Notes under the pieces: model-generated
Seen by the model: only the letters and a program-made list of their open reading frames with translations
What the model was told of the DNA's origin: nothing
Database searches by the model: none
Part shown: positions 1 to 9,904 of the stretch, piece by piece
Position numbering within the stretch: position 1 is the stretch's first letter
How the letters are laid out: each line of letters opens with the position of its first letter
Translations under genes and position numbers: made by a program
Assembly: GCA_016709385.1 (NCBI GenBank)
Contig: JADJMW010000013.1
Location: forward strand, 62,001 to 126,000
Origin: Candidatus Rubrivivax defluviihabitans
GTDB lineage: Bacteria; Pseudomonadota; Gammaproteobacteria; Burkholderiales; Burkholderiaceae_C
DNA: 64,000 nt
Direction of reading: 5' to 3'

Positions 1-870
1 CATGGGCAGTGCCTGGCCTTCGAACCACCGCGCTTCGGCGGTGGTGGTGCCGACCACCCGGGCACCGTGGGCGGGATGGTGGCCGCCGGCCTGGCCGGGC
101 CGGCGCGGGCCAGTGCCGGCGCGGTGCGCGACCACGTGCTCGGCGCCACCGTGTTGAATGGCCGCGGCGAGCTGCTCACCTTCGGCGGCCAGGTGATGAA
201 GAACGTGGCCGGCTACGACGTGTCGCGCCTGATGGCGGGCTCGATGGGGGTGCTGGGCGTGCTGTGCGAGGTCTCGCTGAAAGTGCTGCCCCGGGCCGTG
301 GCGCAGACGACGATCGAATTCGAGACGGATGAAGTGCAGGCGCTGGCCTGGCTGGGCGCGCGGCGTGCCCAGCCGCTGCCGGTGACCGCCAGCAGCTGGC
401 ACCAGGGCCGGCTGCGCGTGCGCCTGGCCGGCGCGCGCGCGGCGGTGCACTCGGCGGCCCAGGAGCTGGGGGGACACGCCATCGACGCCAACACCGCCGC
501 CGCCTGGTGGCGCGCCGTGCGCGACCAGACCGAGCCCTTCTTCGTGCTCGATGCCGCGGCGTTGACCCGTGGCGAATGCCTGTGGCGGCTGTCGCTGCCG
601 CCGGCCGCGCCCGCGCTGGACCTGCCGGGTGCGCAGTTCATCGAATGGGGTGGCGCCCAGCGCTGGCTGCGCACGTCGGCGGCGGCCGACGCCGTGCGCG
701 CGGCCGCAGCCGGCGCCGGCGGCCATGCCACGCTGTTCCGCGCCGCCGACAAGTCCGCCGGCGTCTTCGCGCCGCTCGCGCCGCCGCTGCTGCGCATCCA
801 CCGCAATCTGAAGGCGGCTTTCGACCCCGCCGGTGTGTTCAATCCCGGCCGGCTCGTGGCCGACCTGTGA
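1..870 (+). CDS. glcE: Glycolate oxidase FAD-binding subunit GlcE (5' end outside window)
   Basis: The frame is open from the first base, so the start codon lies upstream of the window. GlcE is the second FAD-binding subunit of the membrane-associated glycolate oxidase GlcDEF, which oxidises glycolate to glyoxylate. The visible part carries the end of the FAD_binding_4 domain, with the GTVGGMVAAGLAGP stretch and the GQVMKNVAGYDVSRL segment typical of GlcE. It ends with a C-terminal NPGRL motif. The stop is 10 bases before glcF, which fits a glcDEF operon whose glcD would lie upstream. Identity is secure; only the N-terminus is missing. Confidence 0.93.
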   Translation, partial: HGQCLAFEPPRFGGGGADHPGTVGGMVAAGLAGPARASAGAVRDHVLGATVLNGRGELLTFGGQVMKNVAGYDVSRLMAGSMGVLGVLCEVSLKVLPRAVAQTTIEFETDEVQALAWLGARRAQPLPVTASSWHQGRLRVRLAGARAAVHSAAQELGGHAIDANTAAAWWRAVRDQTEPFFVLDAAALTRGECLWRLSLPPAAPALDLPGAQFIEWGGAQRWLRTSAAADAVRAAAAGAGGHATLFRAADKSAGVFAPLAPPLLRIHRNLKAAFDPAGVFNPGRLVADL

Positions 871-880
871 AGACCGCGTC

Positions 881-2134
881 ATGCAAACCAACCTGAGCCC
901 CGAGTTCAAGGGCACACGCGACGGCGAAGCAGCCGAGGCCATCCTGCGCAAGTGCGTGCACTGCGGCTTCTGCACCGCCACCTGCCCCACCTACCAGCTG
1001 CTGGGCGACGAGCTCGACGGCCCGCGCGGGCGCATCTACCTCATGAAGCAGGTGCTGGAAGGCGGCGAGGTCACGCGCAGCACGCAGCTGCACCTGGACC
1101 GCTGCCTGACCTGCCGCAACTGCGAGACCACCTGCCCCAGCGGCGTGGACTATGGCCATCTGGTGGATATCGGCCGCAAGATCGTCGAGGAACGCGTGCA
1201 GCGGCCGGCCGGCGAGAAGGCGGTGCGCTGGCTGCTCAAGGAAGGGCTGACCTCGCCGCTGTTTGCACCGGCCATGAAGATGGGCCAGCTCGTGCGTCCG
1301 CTGCTGCCGGCGGCGCTGAAGCACAAGGTGCCGGCGCCGGCCGCGCCGCGCGCCGGGGTCTGGCCGCAGCGCCAGCATGCGCGCAAGGTGCTCATGCTGG
1401 CCGGCTGCGTGCAGCCGGCGATGATGCCCAACGTCAACAGCGCCACCGCGCGCGTGCTCGACGCCGCCGGCATCCAGACCCTCGTCGCCGCCAAGGCCGG
1501 GTGCTGCGGCGCGCTGCGCACGCACCTCAACGACCACGAAGGCGGCCTGGACGACATGCGCCGCAACATCGACGCCTGGTGGCCCTACGTCGAAAGCGGC
1601 GAGGTCGAGGCCATCGTGATGAACGCCTCGGGCTGCGGCGTGGCGGTGAAGGAATACGGCCACGCGCTGGCCCACGACCCCGACTACGCAGCAAAGGCCG
1701 CGCGCATCGGGGCGCTCACGCGCGACCTCAGCGAACTGCTGCCCGACATGGTGCCCGCGCTGCAATCGCAGGTGCGGCATGTCGGTGGGGCGGGCCACGC
1801 CCGCCGGCTGGCCTTTCATCCGCCTTGCACGCTGCAGCACGGGCAGCAACTGCGCGGCGGGGTCGAAACGCACCTGCGTGCGCTGGGCTTCGAGGTCAGC
1901 CTGGCCGGCAGCGAAAGCCACTTGTGCTGCGGCTCGGCGGGCACCTATTCGGTGCTGCAGCCGACGCTGGCCTACCAGTTGCGCGACCGCAAGCTCGGCC
2001 ACCTGTCGGCCCTGGAACCGCAGGCCATCGTCTCGGCGAACATCGGCTGCATCCAGCACCTGCAAAGCGGCACCGGCACGCCGGTGAGGCACTGGGTGGA
2101 GGTGCTCGACGACGCGCTGGCCGCGGCGGCCTGA
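881..2134 (+). CDS. glcF: Glycolate oxidase iron-sulfur subunit GlcF
   Basis: This 417-residue protein is the iron-sulfur subunit that passes electrons from the GlcDE flavins towards quinone. Two ferredoxin-type 4Fe-4S motifs are visible, with cysteines at 25, 28, 31, 35 and at 75, 78, 81, 85. They are followed by the two cysteine-rich CCG domains of the heterodisulfide reductase D family (AGCVQP, AGCCGAL, HPPC, CCGSAG). The ATG at 881 is preferred over an in-frame ATG at 833, because the longer form would overlap glcE and adds residues unlike the family. It lies directly behind glcE. Confidence 0.95.
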   Translation: MQTNLSPEFKGTRDGEAAEAILRKCVHCGFCTATCPTYQLLGDELDGPRGRIYLMKQVLEGGEVTRSTQLHLDRCLTCRNCETTCPSGVDYGHLVDIGRKIVEERVQRPAGEKAVRWLLKEGLTSPLFAPAMKMGQLVRPLLPAALKHKVPAPAAPRAGVWPQRQHARKVLMLAGCVQPAMMPNVNSATARVLDAAGIQTLVAAKAGCCGALRTHLNDHEGGLDDMRRNIDAWWPYVESGEVEAIVMNASGCGVAVKEYGHALAHDPDYAAKAARIGALTRDLSELLPDMVPALQSQVRHVGGAGHARRLAFHPPCTLQHGQQLRGGVETHLRALGFEVSLAGSESHLCCGSAGTYSVLQPTLAYQLRDRKLGHLSALEPQAIVSANIGCIQHLQSGTGTPVRHWVEVLDDALAAAA

Positions 2135-2358
2135 ACACCGGCCGGCTTCGCGACCCCGTCGTTGCGGGATCGGCGCGAATCGCGTGCTGCCGGCAGTGCG
2201 TCGACCCGGCGGCCCGCGGCGACAATGTGCCGCATGTTCCGGTCTCACGTCTCACCCGCTGCCCGTGAAGCTTGCGCCGTCTGCCGGCTGCGCACGACGG
2301 TGGCTCCGGGCCACATCGGCCACCGCCAGGTGGTGCTGCGCATATCCGCCTGAGACCC

Positions 2359-4185
2359 ATGCGCACGCACGCCACCGCCTTGCCCCCCGCGCAGCCGCCC
2401 GCGCGCGGTGAAGCCCGCTCCGACTGGGCCACGCTGCGCAAGCTGTTTCCCTACCTGTGGCGCTACCGCTGGCGCGTGGCCGTGGCTCTGGGCTTCATGG
2501 TGGCGGCCAAGCTGGCCAACGTGGGCGTGCCGGTGCTGCTGAAGGAACTGGTGGACGGCCTGTCCATCCAGCCCGGCGACGCCGCGAGGCTGCTCGTCGT
2601 GCCGGTGGGACTGCTGTTGGCCTACGGCGGGCTGAGACTGTCCACGACGCTGTTCACCGAACTGCGTGAACTGGTCTTCGCCAAGGCCACCGAAGGCGCG
2701 GCGCGCAGCATCTCGCTGCAGGTCTTCCGCCACCTGCATGCGTTGTCGCTGCGCTTCCACCTGGAACGCCAGACCGGTGGCATGACGCGCGACATCGAAC
2801 GCGGCACGCGAGCGGTGCATTCGCTGATCTCTTACTCGCTTTACAGCATCCTGCCCACGTTGATCGAGGTGACGCTGGTGCTGAGCATCCTGGGCACCAA
2901 GTTCGACATCGGCTTCGTCTGGATCACGCTGGCCGCGCTGGTGCTCTACGTGGCCTTCACCATCGTCGTGACCGAGTGGCGCACCAAGTTCCGGCGCCAG
3001 ATGAACGAATTCGACTCGGTGGCGCACAGCAAGGCCATCGACGCGCTGCTCAACTACGAGACGGTGAAATATTTCAACAACGAGGACTTCGAGACCCGGC
3101 GCTACGACCAGAGCCTGGAGCAGCTGCGCCGCGCCGCGCTGAAGAGCCAGAGCACGCTGAGCATGCTCAACAGCGGGCAGCAGCTCATCATCGCCATCGC
3201 GCTGGTGGCCATGCTTTGGCGCGCGACGCAAGGCGTGGTGGCCGGCACCATGACGCTGGGTGACCTGGTGATGGTCAACGCCTTCATGATCCAGCTCTAT
3301 ATCCCGCTCGGTTTCCTGGGCGTGCTGTACCGCGAGATCAAGCAGAGCCTGACCGACCTGGACAAGATGTTCGTGCTGCTGGCGCGCCACCGCGAGGTGG
3401 ACGACGCGCCGGGCGCCGGCGAACTGCGTGTCAGCCCCGGCGCGGTGCGCTTCGAGCGCGTGAGCTTCGCCTACGACGCCGAGCGGCCGATCCTGCACGA
3501 CCTGAGCTTCGACATCCCGGCCGGCAAGACGGTGGCCGTGGTCGGCCCCTCGGGAGCGGGCAAGTCGACGCTGGCGCGGCTGCTCTACCGCTTCTACGAC
3601 GTGAGCGACGGGTGCATCAGCATCGACGGCCAGGATATCCGCCAGGTCACGCAGGCCAGCCTGCGGCGCGCCATCGGCATCGTGCCGCAGGACACGGTGC
3701 TGTTCAACGACACGGTGGAATACAACATCGCCTACGGCCGCCCCGGCGCCAGCCGCGCCGAGGTGGAGGCGGTGGCCAGGGCGGCGCACATCCACGATTT
3801 CATCGCCGCCACGCCCAAGGGCTACGACACCATGGTCGGCGAGCGTGGCCTGAAGCTCAGCGGCGGCGAGAAGCAGCGCGTGGCCATTGCGCGCACGCTG
3901 CTGAAGAACCCGCCGATCCTGATCTTCGACGAGGCCACCTCGGCGCTGGACTCGGCCAACGAGCGCGCCATCCAGGCCGAACTGCGCGCGGTGTCGCAAG
4001 GCAAGACGGCGCTGGTCATCGCGCACCGGCTGAGCACGGTGGTCGACGCGCACGAGATCGTGGTGCTGGAGGCCGGCCGCATCGCCGAACGCGGGCCGCA
4101 CGCCGAACTGCTGGCGCGCGGCGGGCGTTATGCGCAGATGTGGCGGCTGCAGCAGAGCGGGGAAGCGGTGGGCGAGGGTGGCTGA
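2359..4185 (+). CDS. Atm1/HMT1-type ABC exporter, fused permease and ATPase
   Basis: This 608-residue half-transporter has an N-terminal six-helix ABC permease domain (about residues 35-335) and a C-terminal ATPase. Walker A GPSGAGKST starts near residue 396, the signature LSGGE lies at 500-504, and Walker B ends in the DE pair at 524-525. The permease contains NYETVKYFNNE, a segment characteristic of the Atm1/ABCB7/HMT1 family, which exports glutathione or metal-thiol conjugates. Substrate assignment is from family, not sequence. ATG 2359 is chosen because the open frame upstream (from 2272) is not conserved-looking. It stands alone, about 220 bases after glcF. Confidence 0.88.
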   Translation: MRTHATALPPAQPPARGEARSDWATLRKLFPYLWRYRWRVAVALGFMVAAKLANVGVPVLLKELVDGLSIQPGDAARLLVVPVGLLLAYGGLRLSTTLFTELRELVFAKATEGAARSISLQVFRHLHALSLRFHLERQTGGMTRDIERGTRAVHSLISYSLYSILPTLIEVTLVLSILGTKFDIGFVWITLAALVLYVAFTIVVTEWRTKFRRQMNEFDSVAHSKAIDALLNYETVKYFNNEDFETRRYDQSLEQLRRAALKSQSTLSMLNSGQQLIIAIALVAMLWRATQGVVAGTMTLGDLVMVNAFMIQLYIPLGFLGVLYREIKQSLTDLDKMFVLLARHREVDDAPGAGELRVSPGAVRFERVSFAYDAERPILHDLSFDIPAGKTVAVVGPSGAGKSTLARLLYRFYDVSDGCISIDGQDIRQVTQASLRRAIGIVPQDTVLFNDTVEYNIAYGRPGASRAEVEAVARAAHIHDFIAATPKGYDTMVGERGLKLSGGEKQRVAIARTLLKNPPILIFDEATSALDSANERAIQAELRAVSQGKTALVIAHRLSTVVDAHEIVVLEAGRIAERGPHAELLARGGRYAQMWRLQQSGEAVGEGG

Positions 4186-4363
4186 CGGGCGCCAGCGTCG
4201 CGGCGCGCTGCTGCTGCGGATCCGCTCGATGCGATCGGCCGTCAACGCCTTGGCGCACTTGGCGTCTCGCGGCGTTGCCGGCAGCGTTGAACACCGTCGC
4301 AAGGTTCACGGCCGCGGTGACTCCGGGATGGATCCCGCGGGGCGACCTTGCCCGTATCGGGTG

Positions 4364-4401
4364 TTGCGCATCGTTGTCGATTTATGTATGATGAGCGTCA
4401 T
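4364..4401 (+). promoter_or_regulatory. Promoter and overlapping TetR operator of the 4.4 kb tetR gene
   Basis: TTGCGC at 4364-4369 and TATGAT at 4387-4392 are spaced by 17 bases and form a plausible sigma70 promoter. The near-palindrome ATGATGAGCGTCAT at 4388-4401 overlaps the -10 box and reaches into the start codon at 4400. It is one of five ATGAY-N4-RTCAT sites in this block. The position suggests autorepression, and an almost leaderless mRNA if the ATG at 4400 is used. Confidence 0.6.
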
Positions 4402-4993
4402 GCAAAGACCGAGACTCAGCGCCAGAGCGGCGGCCAAAGAGGCCACGCACGAACGCATCGTGGGCGTGGCCGCCCGAGCGATCCGCCGCAGCGGGTATGG
4501 CGGTACCGGCGTCGCGGACATCATGAAGGAGGCCGGGCTGACGCACGGTGGCTTCTACGCCCACTTCCCTTCGCGCGAGGCCATGCTGGCCGAGGCGGCG
4601 CGAAGGGCGTGCGCCGAGTCCGCTGCCTCCGTGGCGGAGGTCGTGGCCAGCGCACCTACCGGCCAGGCCCTGGCATCCGTGCTTGGCGCCTATCTCTCAA
4701 AGGAACACCTCGAACGTGTCGAAGTGGGATGCCCGCTCGCTGCGCTGGGTTCGGAAACGTCTCGCCAGGTTCCCGAAGTACGTCGGGTGGCGACCCGGCA
4801 CATCAAGGAGATGATCGACCTGATCGCCCGTCAAGCGCCGGACTGGGGACAGCCCGCAGCTCACGAACGGGCCATGGTGACCATCGCCACCATGGTCGGC
4901 GCGTTGATGTTGTCGCGCGCAGTCGATGAGCCGGGTCTGTCGGACGGCCTGCGCGAGGCCGCGCTCAAGTCCCTGACCCCTGCCGGTTACTGA
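4400..4993 (+). CDS. TetR/AcrR-family repressor (first of three)
   Basis: This 197-residue protein has an N-terminal TetR helix-turn-helix (about residues 12-58) with ADIMKEAGLTHGGFYAHF as turn and recognition helix, and a variable ligand-binding C-terminus. Starts at 4388 and 4400 are both possible; 4400 is taken because 4388 lies inside the predicted -10/operator. Its recognition helix is nearly identical to that of the TetR gene at 15.8-16.4 kb, in line with shared ATGAT-type palindromes. It precedes the oxidoreductase/hydrolase genes on the same strand and probably represses them and itself. The ligand is unknown. Confidence 0.88.
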   Translation: MQRPRLSARAAAKEATHERIVGVAARAIRRSGYGGTGVADIMKEAGLTHGGFYAHFPSREAMLAEAARRACAESAASVAEVVASAPTGQALASVLGAYLSKEHLERVEVGCPLAALGSETSRQVPEVRRVATRHIKEMIDLIARQAPDWGQPAAHERAMVTIATMVGALMLSRAVDEPGLSDGLREAALKSLTPAGY

Positions 4994-5032
4994 ACCGACA
5001 GATTGCCGCGGCCCTTTGATTTGACTTTACAC

Positions 5033-5046
5033 ATGATAAACATCAT
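5033..5046. promoter_or_regulatory. TetR-type operator ATGAT-N4-ATCAT before the hydrolase/OYE operon
   Basis: ATGATAAACATCAT has the same half-sites and spacing as the perfect palindromes at 12275, 15697 and 16366; only the central four bases are asymmetric. It lies 94 bases upstream of the hydrolase start at 5140 and just after a TTGACT (5021-5026) that could be a -35 element. It likely places the 5.1-10.8 kb genes under TetR control. Confidence 0.6.
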
Positions 5047-5139
5047 CCGAAAGTGGCGTAGCGACGAAGCGCGATGCCCAAGGCCGAAGTTCCCGCAAGC
5101 CGACCGGCCTCCCGGATCAGCCCCATCACAGGTCAGCCC

Positions 5140-5985
5140 ATGACGGACACCCACATCACCACGCCCACCCGCTTCGTCGAAGTCGGTGGGTCCCGCTTCG
5201 CCTATCGCCGCTGGGGCCACAACGCCTCCTCGCAGCCCCCACTGCTTCTGTTGCAGCACTTCCGGGGCGGCATGGACCATTGGGATCCGTTGATGACGGA
5301 CGGCCTGGCCGAAGGCCGCGAAGTCATCCTCTACAACGGCCGTGGCGTTGCTTCCTCGGGCGGCACGCCGCGCACACGCATCGAGGACATGGCCGACGAC
5401 GCAGCGGCCTTCGTCCGTGCGCTGGACCTGACGCAGATCGACCTGCTGGGCTTCTCGCTGGGCGGATTTCAGGCTTTGGACCTGACCTGGCGTCACCCCG
5501 ATCTGGTGCGCAAGTTGATGCTGCTGGGCACCGGCCCACGCGGCGGCAACCCCGACATGGAGACGCGCGTGCTGAGCACGGCGGTCAATCCGGTTCCCGG
5601 CTTCGAAGACTTCCTCTACCTGTTCTTCGGCCGATCGGCGCAGGCCGAGCAGTCCGCCAGGGAGTTCTGGCAACGGCGTCACCAGCGCGCCGACCAAGAT
5701 CCCCCGTCGTCACCGGAGGTCGCGAACGCGCAGATCGAGGCCAACATGCTCTATCTGCCCAGGCTCGCGGAGGACGATCCCTTCGCCTACCTGCGCGGCA
5801 TCCGGCAGCCCACGTTCATCCTCAATGGCGTGCACGACGTGATGATCCCGACGGTCAACTCGTTCTACATGGCGCGCAACCTGCCCAACGCGCAGTTGTT
5901 CATCTATCCCGACGCGGGCCACGCCGCGCAGTTCCAAGTCCCGCAGCGCTTCCTGCGGCACGCGGTCCAGTTCCTGAGCGAGTGA
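5140..5985 (+). CDS. Alpha/beta hydrolase
   Basis: This 281-residue protein has the alpha/beta-hydrolase fold. The nucleophile elbow GFSLGG places Ser106, Asp233 lies in GVHDVMIP and His261 in DAGHAAQF, giving a complete triad. An NGRGV segment replaces the usual DxRG loop. The start at 5140 gives MTDTHITTP and is preferred to the in-frame ATG at 5074, which would lengthen the protein by 22 unconserved residues. A close paralogue lies at 9905-10771, so the two may act at different steps of one pathway. The substrate cannot be read from sequence; esterase or C-C hydrolase activity is possible. Confidence 0.85.
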   Translation: MTDTHITTPTRFVEVGGSRFAYRRWGHNASSQPPLLLLQHFRGGMDHWDPLMTDGLAEGREVILYNGRGVASSGGTPRTRIEDMADDAAAFVRALDLTQIDLLGFSLGGFQALDLTWRHPDLVRKLMLLGTGPRGGNPDMETRVLSTAVNPVPGFEDFLYLFFGRSAQAEQSAREFWQRRHQRADQDPPSSPEVANAQIEANMLYLPRLAEDDPFAYLRGIRQPTFILNGVHDVMIPTVNSFYMARNLPNAQLFIYPDAGHAAQFQVPQRFLRHAVQFLSE

Positions 5986-6044
5986 CGGCGACGGCAGTCA
6001 TCGCACGAACTCACCTTTTCCCCAACGTTTCAAGGTTGCACGCC

Positions 6045-6443
6045 ATGTTCAGGTTCAGGTTTCTGTTGTGGGCCCTCGCCCAGATGCTGAAGCGCAAGAT
6101 CAGGAACGATCCCGACTGCGCCCGTTACGTGGGGGCCAAGAGTCTGGTCTTCCAGATTCGCACGGTCTCGGGCGCCGGCCGAACCTTCGTCATCAAGGAT
6201 GGCGCCATCAGCTCCTCGGCCGGCCTGACGGCGAACCCCCGGTTCACCTTCAGCTTCAAGGATGCCGCGACAGGCTTTGCGATCCTGTCGGCCAAGGACA
6301 GCCAGGCGGCCTTCCTCAGAGGCCTGGGCAGCAAGGACCTGAGCATCAGCGGCGACTTCCGCGACGTGATGTGGTTCCAGGGCCTGACGGCCTTCCTGCA
6401 GCCACCCAAGATCGTCTCCCCCTACGACCGCACCGCTTTCTGA
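6045..6443 (+). CDS. Small SCP2-like (sterol carrier) domain protein
   Basis: This 132-residue protein has a short basic N-terminal segment followed by an SCP2-like lipid-binding domain. The visible pattern is VFQIRTVSGAGRTFVIKDG, then NPRFTFSFKDAATGFAIL, then LSISGDFRDVMWFQGL. Proteins of this fold bind acyl-CoA or other hydrophobic ligands. It is 59 bases behind the hydrolase and 7 bases before the OYE gene, so it is probably in the same operon, and it suggests that the pathway substrate is hydrophobic. No catalytic residues are evident. SCP2 assignment is by pattern and moderately sure. Confidence 0.72.
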   Translation: MFRFRFLLWALAQMLKRKIRNDPDCARYVGAKSLVFQIRTVSGAGRTFVIKDGAISSSAGLTANPRFTFSFKDAATGFAILSAKDSQAAFLRGLGSKDLSISGDFRDVMWFQGLTAFLQPPKIVSPYDRTAF

Positions 6444-6450
6444 GCCACCC

Positions 6451-7701
<1,251 letters not shown>

Positions 7702-7711
7702 GGAAGAAGAC

Positions 7712-8713
7712 ATGAAAGCACTCACCTTCAAACGTTATGGCAAGTCGCCCGAAATCGGCTTTGCCGATGTGCCCCGACCCGCACCGAAGCCCGATGAACT
7801 TCTGGTCCAGGTCCACGCCGCGGGCTTGAATCCGATCGACAACATCATTCCGCAGGGCACCTTCAAACCGGTCCTGCACTTCCAACTGCCCGCCACACTG
7901 GGCAGTGATCTGGCCGGTGTGGTGGTCGAGGTCGGCAGCCGCGTGACCCGCTTCAAGCCGGGCGATGCGGTCTTTGCCAGCCTCTTCGACCTGGGCAATG
8001 GCTCGCTCGCCGAATTCGCCGTGGTGCCGGAGAGCGCCGCCGCGTTGAAGCCGTCCAAGCTGGACTTCGTGCAGGCCGCGTCGGTGCCGATGGTCGCGCT
8101 CACCTCGTGGCAGGCGTTGAAGGAGCGTGCCGGTCTTCGGCGCGGTCAGAAGGTGTTCATCCCCGCCGGATCCGGCGGCATCGGAACCTTCGCCATCCAG
8201 CTGGCCAAGCATCTCGGCGCCAAGGTGGGAACGACCGTCAGCACCGGCAACGTCGAGCTGGCAAGCAGCCTGGGCGCGGACGAGATCGTCGACTACAAGA
8301 AGCAGGACTTCGACAAGGTGCTGCGCGGCTACGACGCGGTGCTCGCCACGGTCAAGGGCGACACGGTCGAAAAGTCGATCGGCATCCTCGAGCCGGGCGG
8401 CAAGATCGTCTCGCTCATCGGTCCGCTGGACGCCGCATTCGCGCGCGCGAGGCGGCTGAACTTCATCCTGACCTTCGTGTTCGGCTTGATGAGCCGCAAG
8501 ATCCTGCGCCTCGCCAGAAAGCGGGAGGTCGACTACTCATTTCTTTTCGTGCACCCCGACGGCCAACAACTCGCGGCCATTGGCGAGCTGCTCGAGTCGG
8601 AACGCATCCGCCCGGTGATCGACAAGGTGTTCCCCTTCGAACAGGCCAAGCAAGCCCTCGACTATCTGGCCCTGGGGCGCGCCAAGGGCAAGGTCGTCGT
8701 GCGCATGCAGTGA
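7712..8713 (+). CDS. Zinc-free MDR-family NADP-dependent reductase (quinone oxidoreductase-like)
   Basis: This 333-residue medium-chain dehydrogenase/reductase has an N-terminal GroES-like domain (about 1-120) and a Rossmann domain with GSGGIG at 153-158. The cysteines that bind catalytic or structural zinc in alcohol dehydrogenases are absent, which places it with quinone oxidoreductases and enoyl reductases. SAGE-like AASVPMVALTSWQAL precedes the nucleotide domain. It is 10 bases downstream of the OYE gene. A role in reducing alpha,beta-unsaturated carbonyls or quinones fits the neighbourhood; the actual substrate is unknown. Confidence 0.87.
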   Translation: MKALTFKRYGKSPEIGFADVPRPAPKPDELLVQVHAAGLNPIDNIIPQGTFKPVLHFQLPATLGSDLAGVVVEVGSRVTRFKPGDAVFASLFDLGNGSLAEFAVVPESAAALKPSKLDFVQAASVPMVALTSWQALKERAGLRRGQKVFIPAGSGGIGTFAIQLAKHLGAKVGTTVSTGNVELASSLGADEIVDYKKQDFDKVLRGYDAVLATVKGDTVEKSIGILEPGGKIVSLIGPLDAAFARARRLNFILTFVFGLMSRKILRLARKREVDYSFLFVHPDGQQLAAIGELLESERIRPVIDKVFPFEQAKQALDYLALGRAKGKVVVRMQ

Positions 8714-8792
8714 CTCGCTGCGCCTTCGCCGCAACCTCCGGTTGCTCCCTCACAGCCGCCTGCAAACACGCAACTACCCACTCAGCATCATC

Positions 8793-9869
8793 ATGCTCTT
8801 CGAACCTCTTGCCACGCCTTCGCTTCAGCTCGCCAACCGCATCGTCATGGCCCCGATGACACGCAATCGCGCGATCGATGCCAACACGCCCAACGCCTTG
8901 ATGGCCGAGTACTACGGCCAACGGGCCACGGCCGGCCTGATCATCACCGAGGGCACGTCGCCATCGCCCAACGGCCTGGGCTATGCGCGCATCCCGGGGC
9001 TCTTCAACGACGCGCAGGTGCGCGGCTGGAAGCCCGTCGTCGATGCGGTCCACGCCAAGGGTGGCAAGGTGTTCGTGCAGCTGATGCACACCGGCCGCGT
9101 CAGCCATCTGGCCAACCTGCCGGCCGGCGCGCAGGTGCTCGGCCCCACGGCCGAGGTCTGTCCCGGCGAGATGTACACCGACTCGCAGGGCATGCAAGCC
9201 CACAGCCCACCGCGCGAGATGTCCACGGCCGACATCGACCGCACCGTCGCCGAATACGCGGCGTCCGCCCGGCTCGCGGTGGAAGCCGGTTTCGACGGCA
9301 TCGAGCTGCACGCCGCGAACGGCTACTTGATCGAGCAGTTCCTCAACGCCAACGTGAACCGCCGCACCGACAGCTACGGCGCCGGCATCGAAGGCCGCAA
9401 CCGCTTCGCGCTGGCCATCGCTGGCGCCACGGCGGCGGCCATCGGCGCCCATCGCGTCGGCATCCGGCTGTCGCCCTACGGCGTGTTCAACAGCACCGGA
9501 GGGTTTGCCGACGTGGAGGTGCAGTACCTGGCGCTGACCCAGCAACTGTCGGACCTGGGCCTGCTGTACCTGCACGTGCTGGACCATTCGGCAATGGGTG
9601 CGCCGGCGGTGCCCGCCGAATTGAAGTCTCGCCTTCGCGCCGCCTTCCAGGGTCTGTTCATCCTGGCTGGCGGCTTCGATCGAACGAGCGCCGAGCGTGC
9701 GCTGCAGGCAGGTCAGGCGGATCTGATTGCCTTTGCCCGACCGTTCCTCGCCAACCCGGACCTGGTGGCACGCATGCAGTCCGACGCCCCACTGAATGCC
9801 GTGGACGCGCAGACCTTCTACACACCGGGAGCGAAGGGCTACACGGACTATCCGGCGCTTGCGGCTTGA
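8793..9869 (+). CDS. Alkene reductase, Old Yellow Enzyme family (HxxN type, NemA-like)
   Basis: This 358-residue FMN enzyme is of the NemA/OYE type. APMTRNRA binds FMN phosphate-side residues and the substrate-binding pair His173/Asn176 sits in LHAANGYLIEQFL, followed by NRRTDSYG. This HxxN pair contrasts with the HxxH pair of the OYE homologue at 6451-7701. NemA-type enzymes reduce N-ethylmaleimide, nitrate esters and enones and are often TetR (NemR) controlled, matching the local TetR genes. ATG 8793 is chosen because the in-frame extension upstream to 8742 is not family-like. Confidence 0.92.
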   Translation: MLFEPLATPSLQLANRIVMAPMTRNRAIDANTPNALMAEYYGQRATAGLIITEGTSPSPNGLGYARIPGLFNDAQVRGWKPVVDAVHAKGGKVFVQLMHTGRVSHLANLPAGAQVLGPTAEVCPGEMYTDSQGMQAHSPPREMSTADIDRTVAEYAASARLAVEAGFDGIELHAANGYLIEQFLNANVNRRTDSYGAGIEGRNRFALAIAGATAAAIGAHRVGIRLSPYGVFNSTGGFADVEVQYLALTQQLSDLGLLYLHVLDHSAMGAPAVPAELKSRLRAAFQGLFILAGGFDRTSAERALQAGQADLIAFARPFLANPDLVARMQSDAPLNAVDAQTFYTPGAKGYTDYPALAA

Positions 9870-9904
9870 TCGGTTTGGCCGATCGACCCACGCGCAACCC
9901 CGCC

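Noticed and set aside
8783..8795. GCATCATCATGC before the second OYE gene, reminiscent of the TetR operator
   Set aside because: It lacks the left ATGAT/ATGAC half-site at the right spacing, so it is not a palindromic operator.
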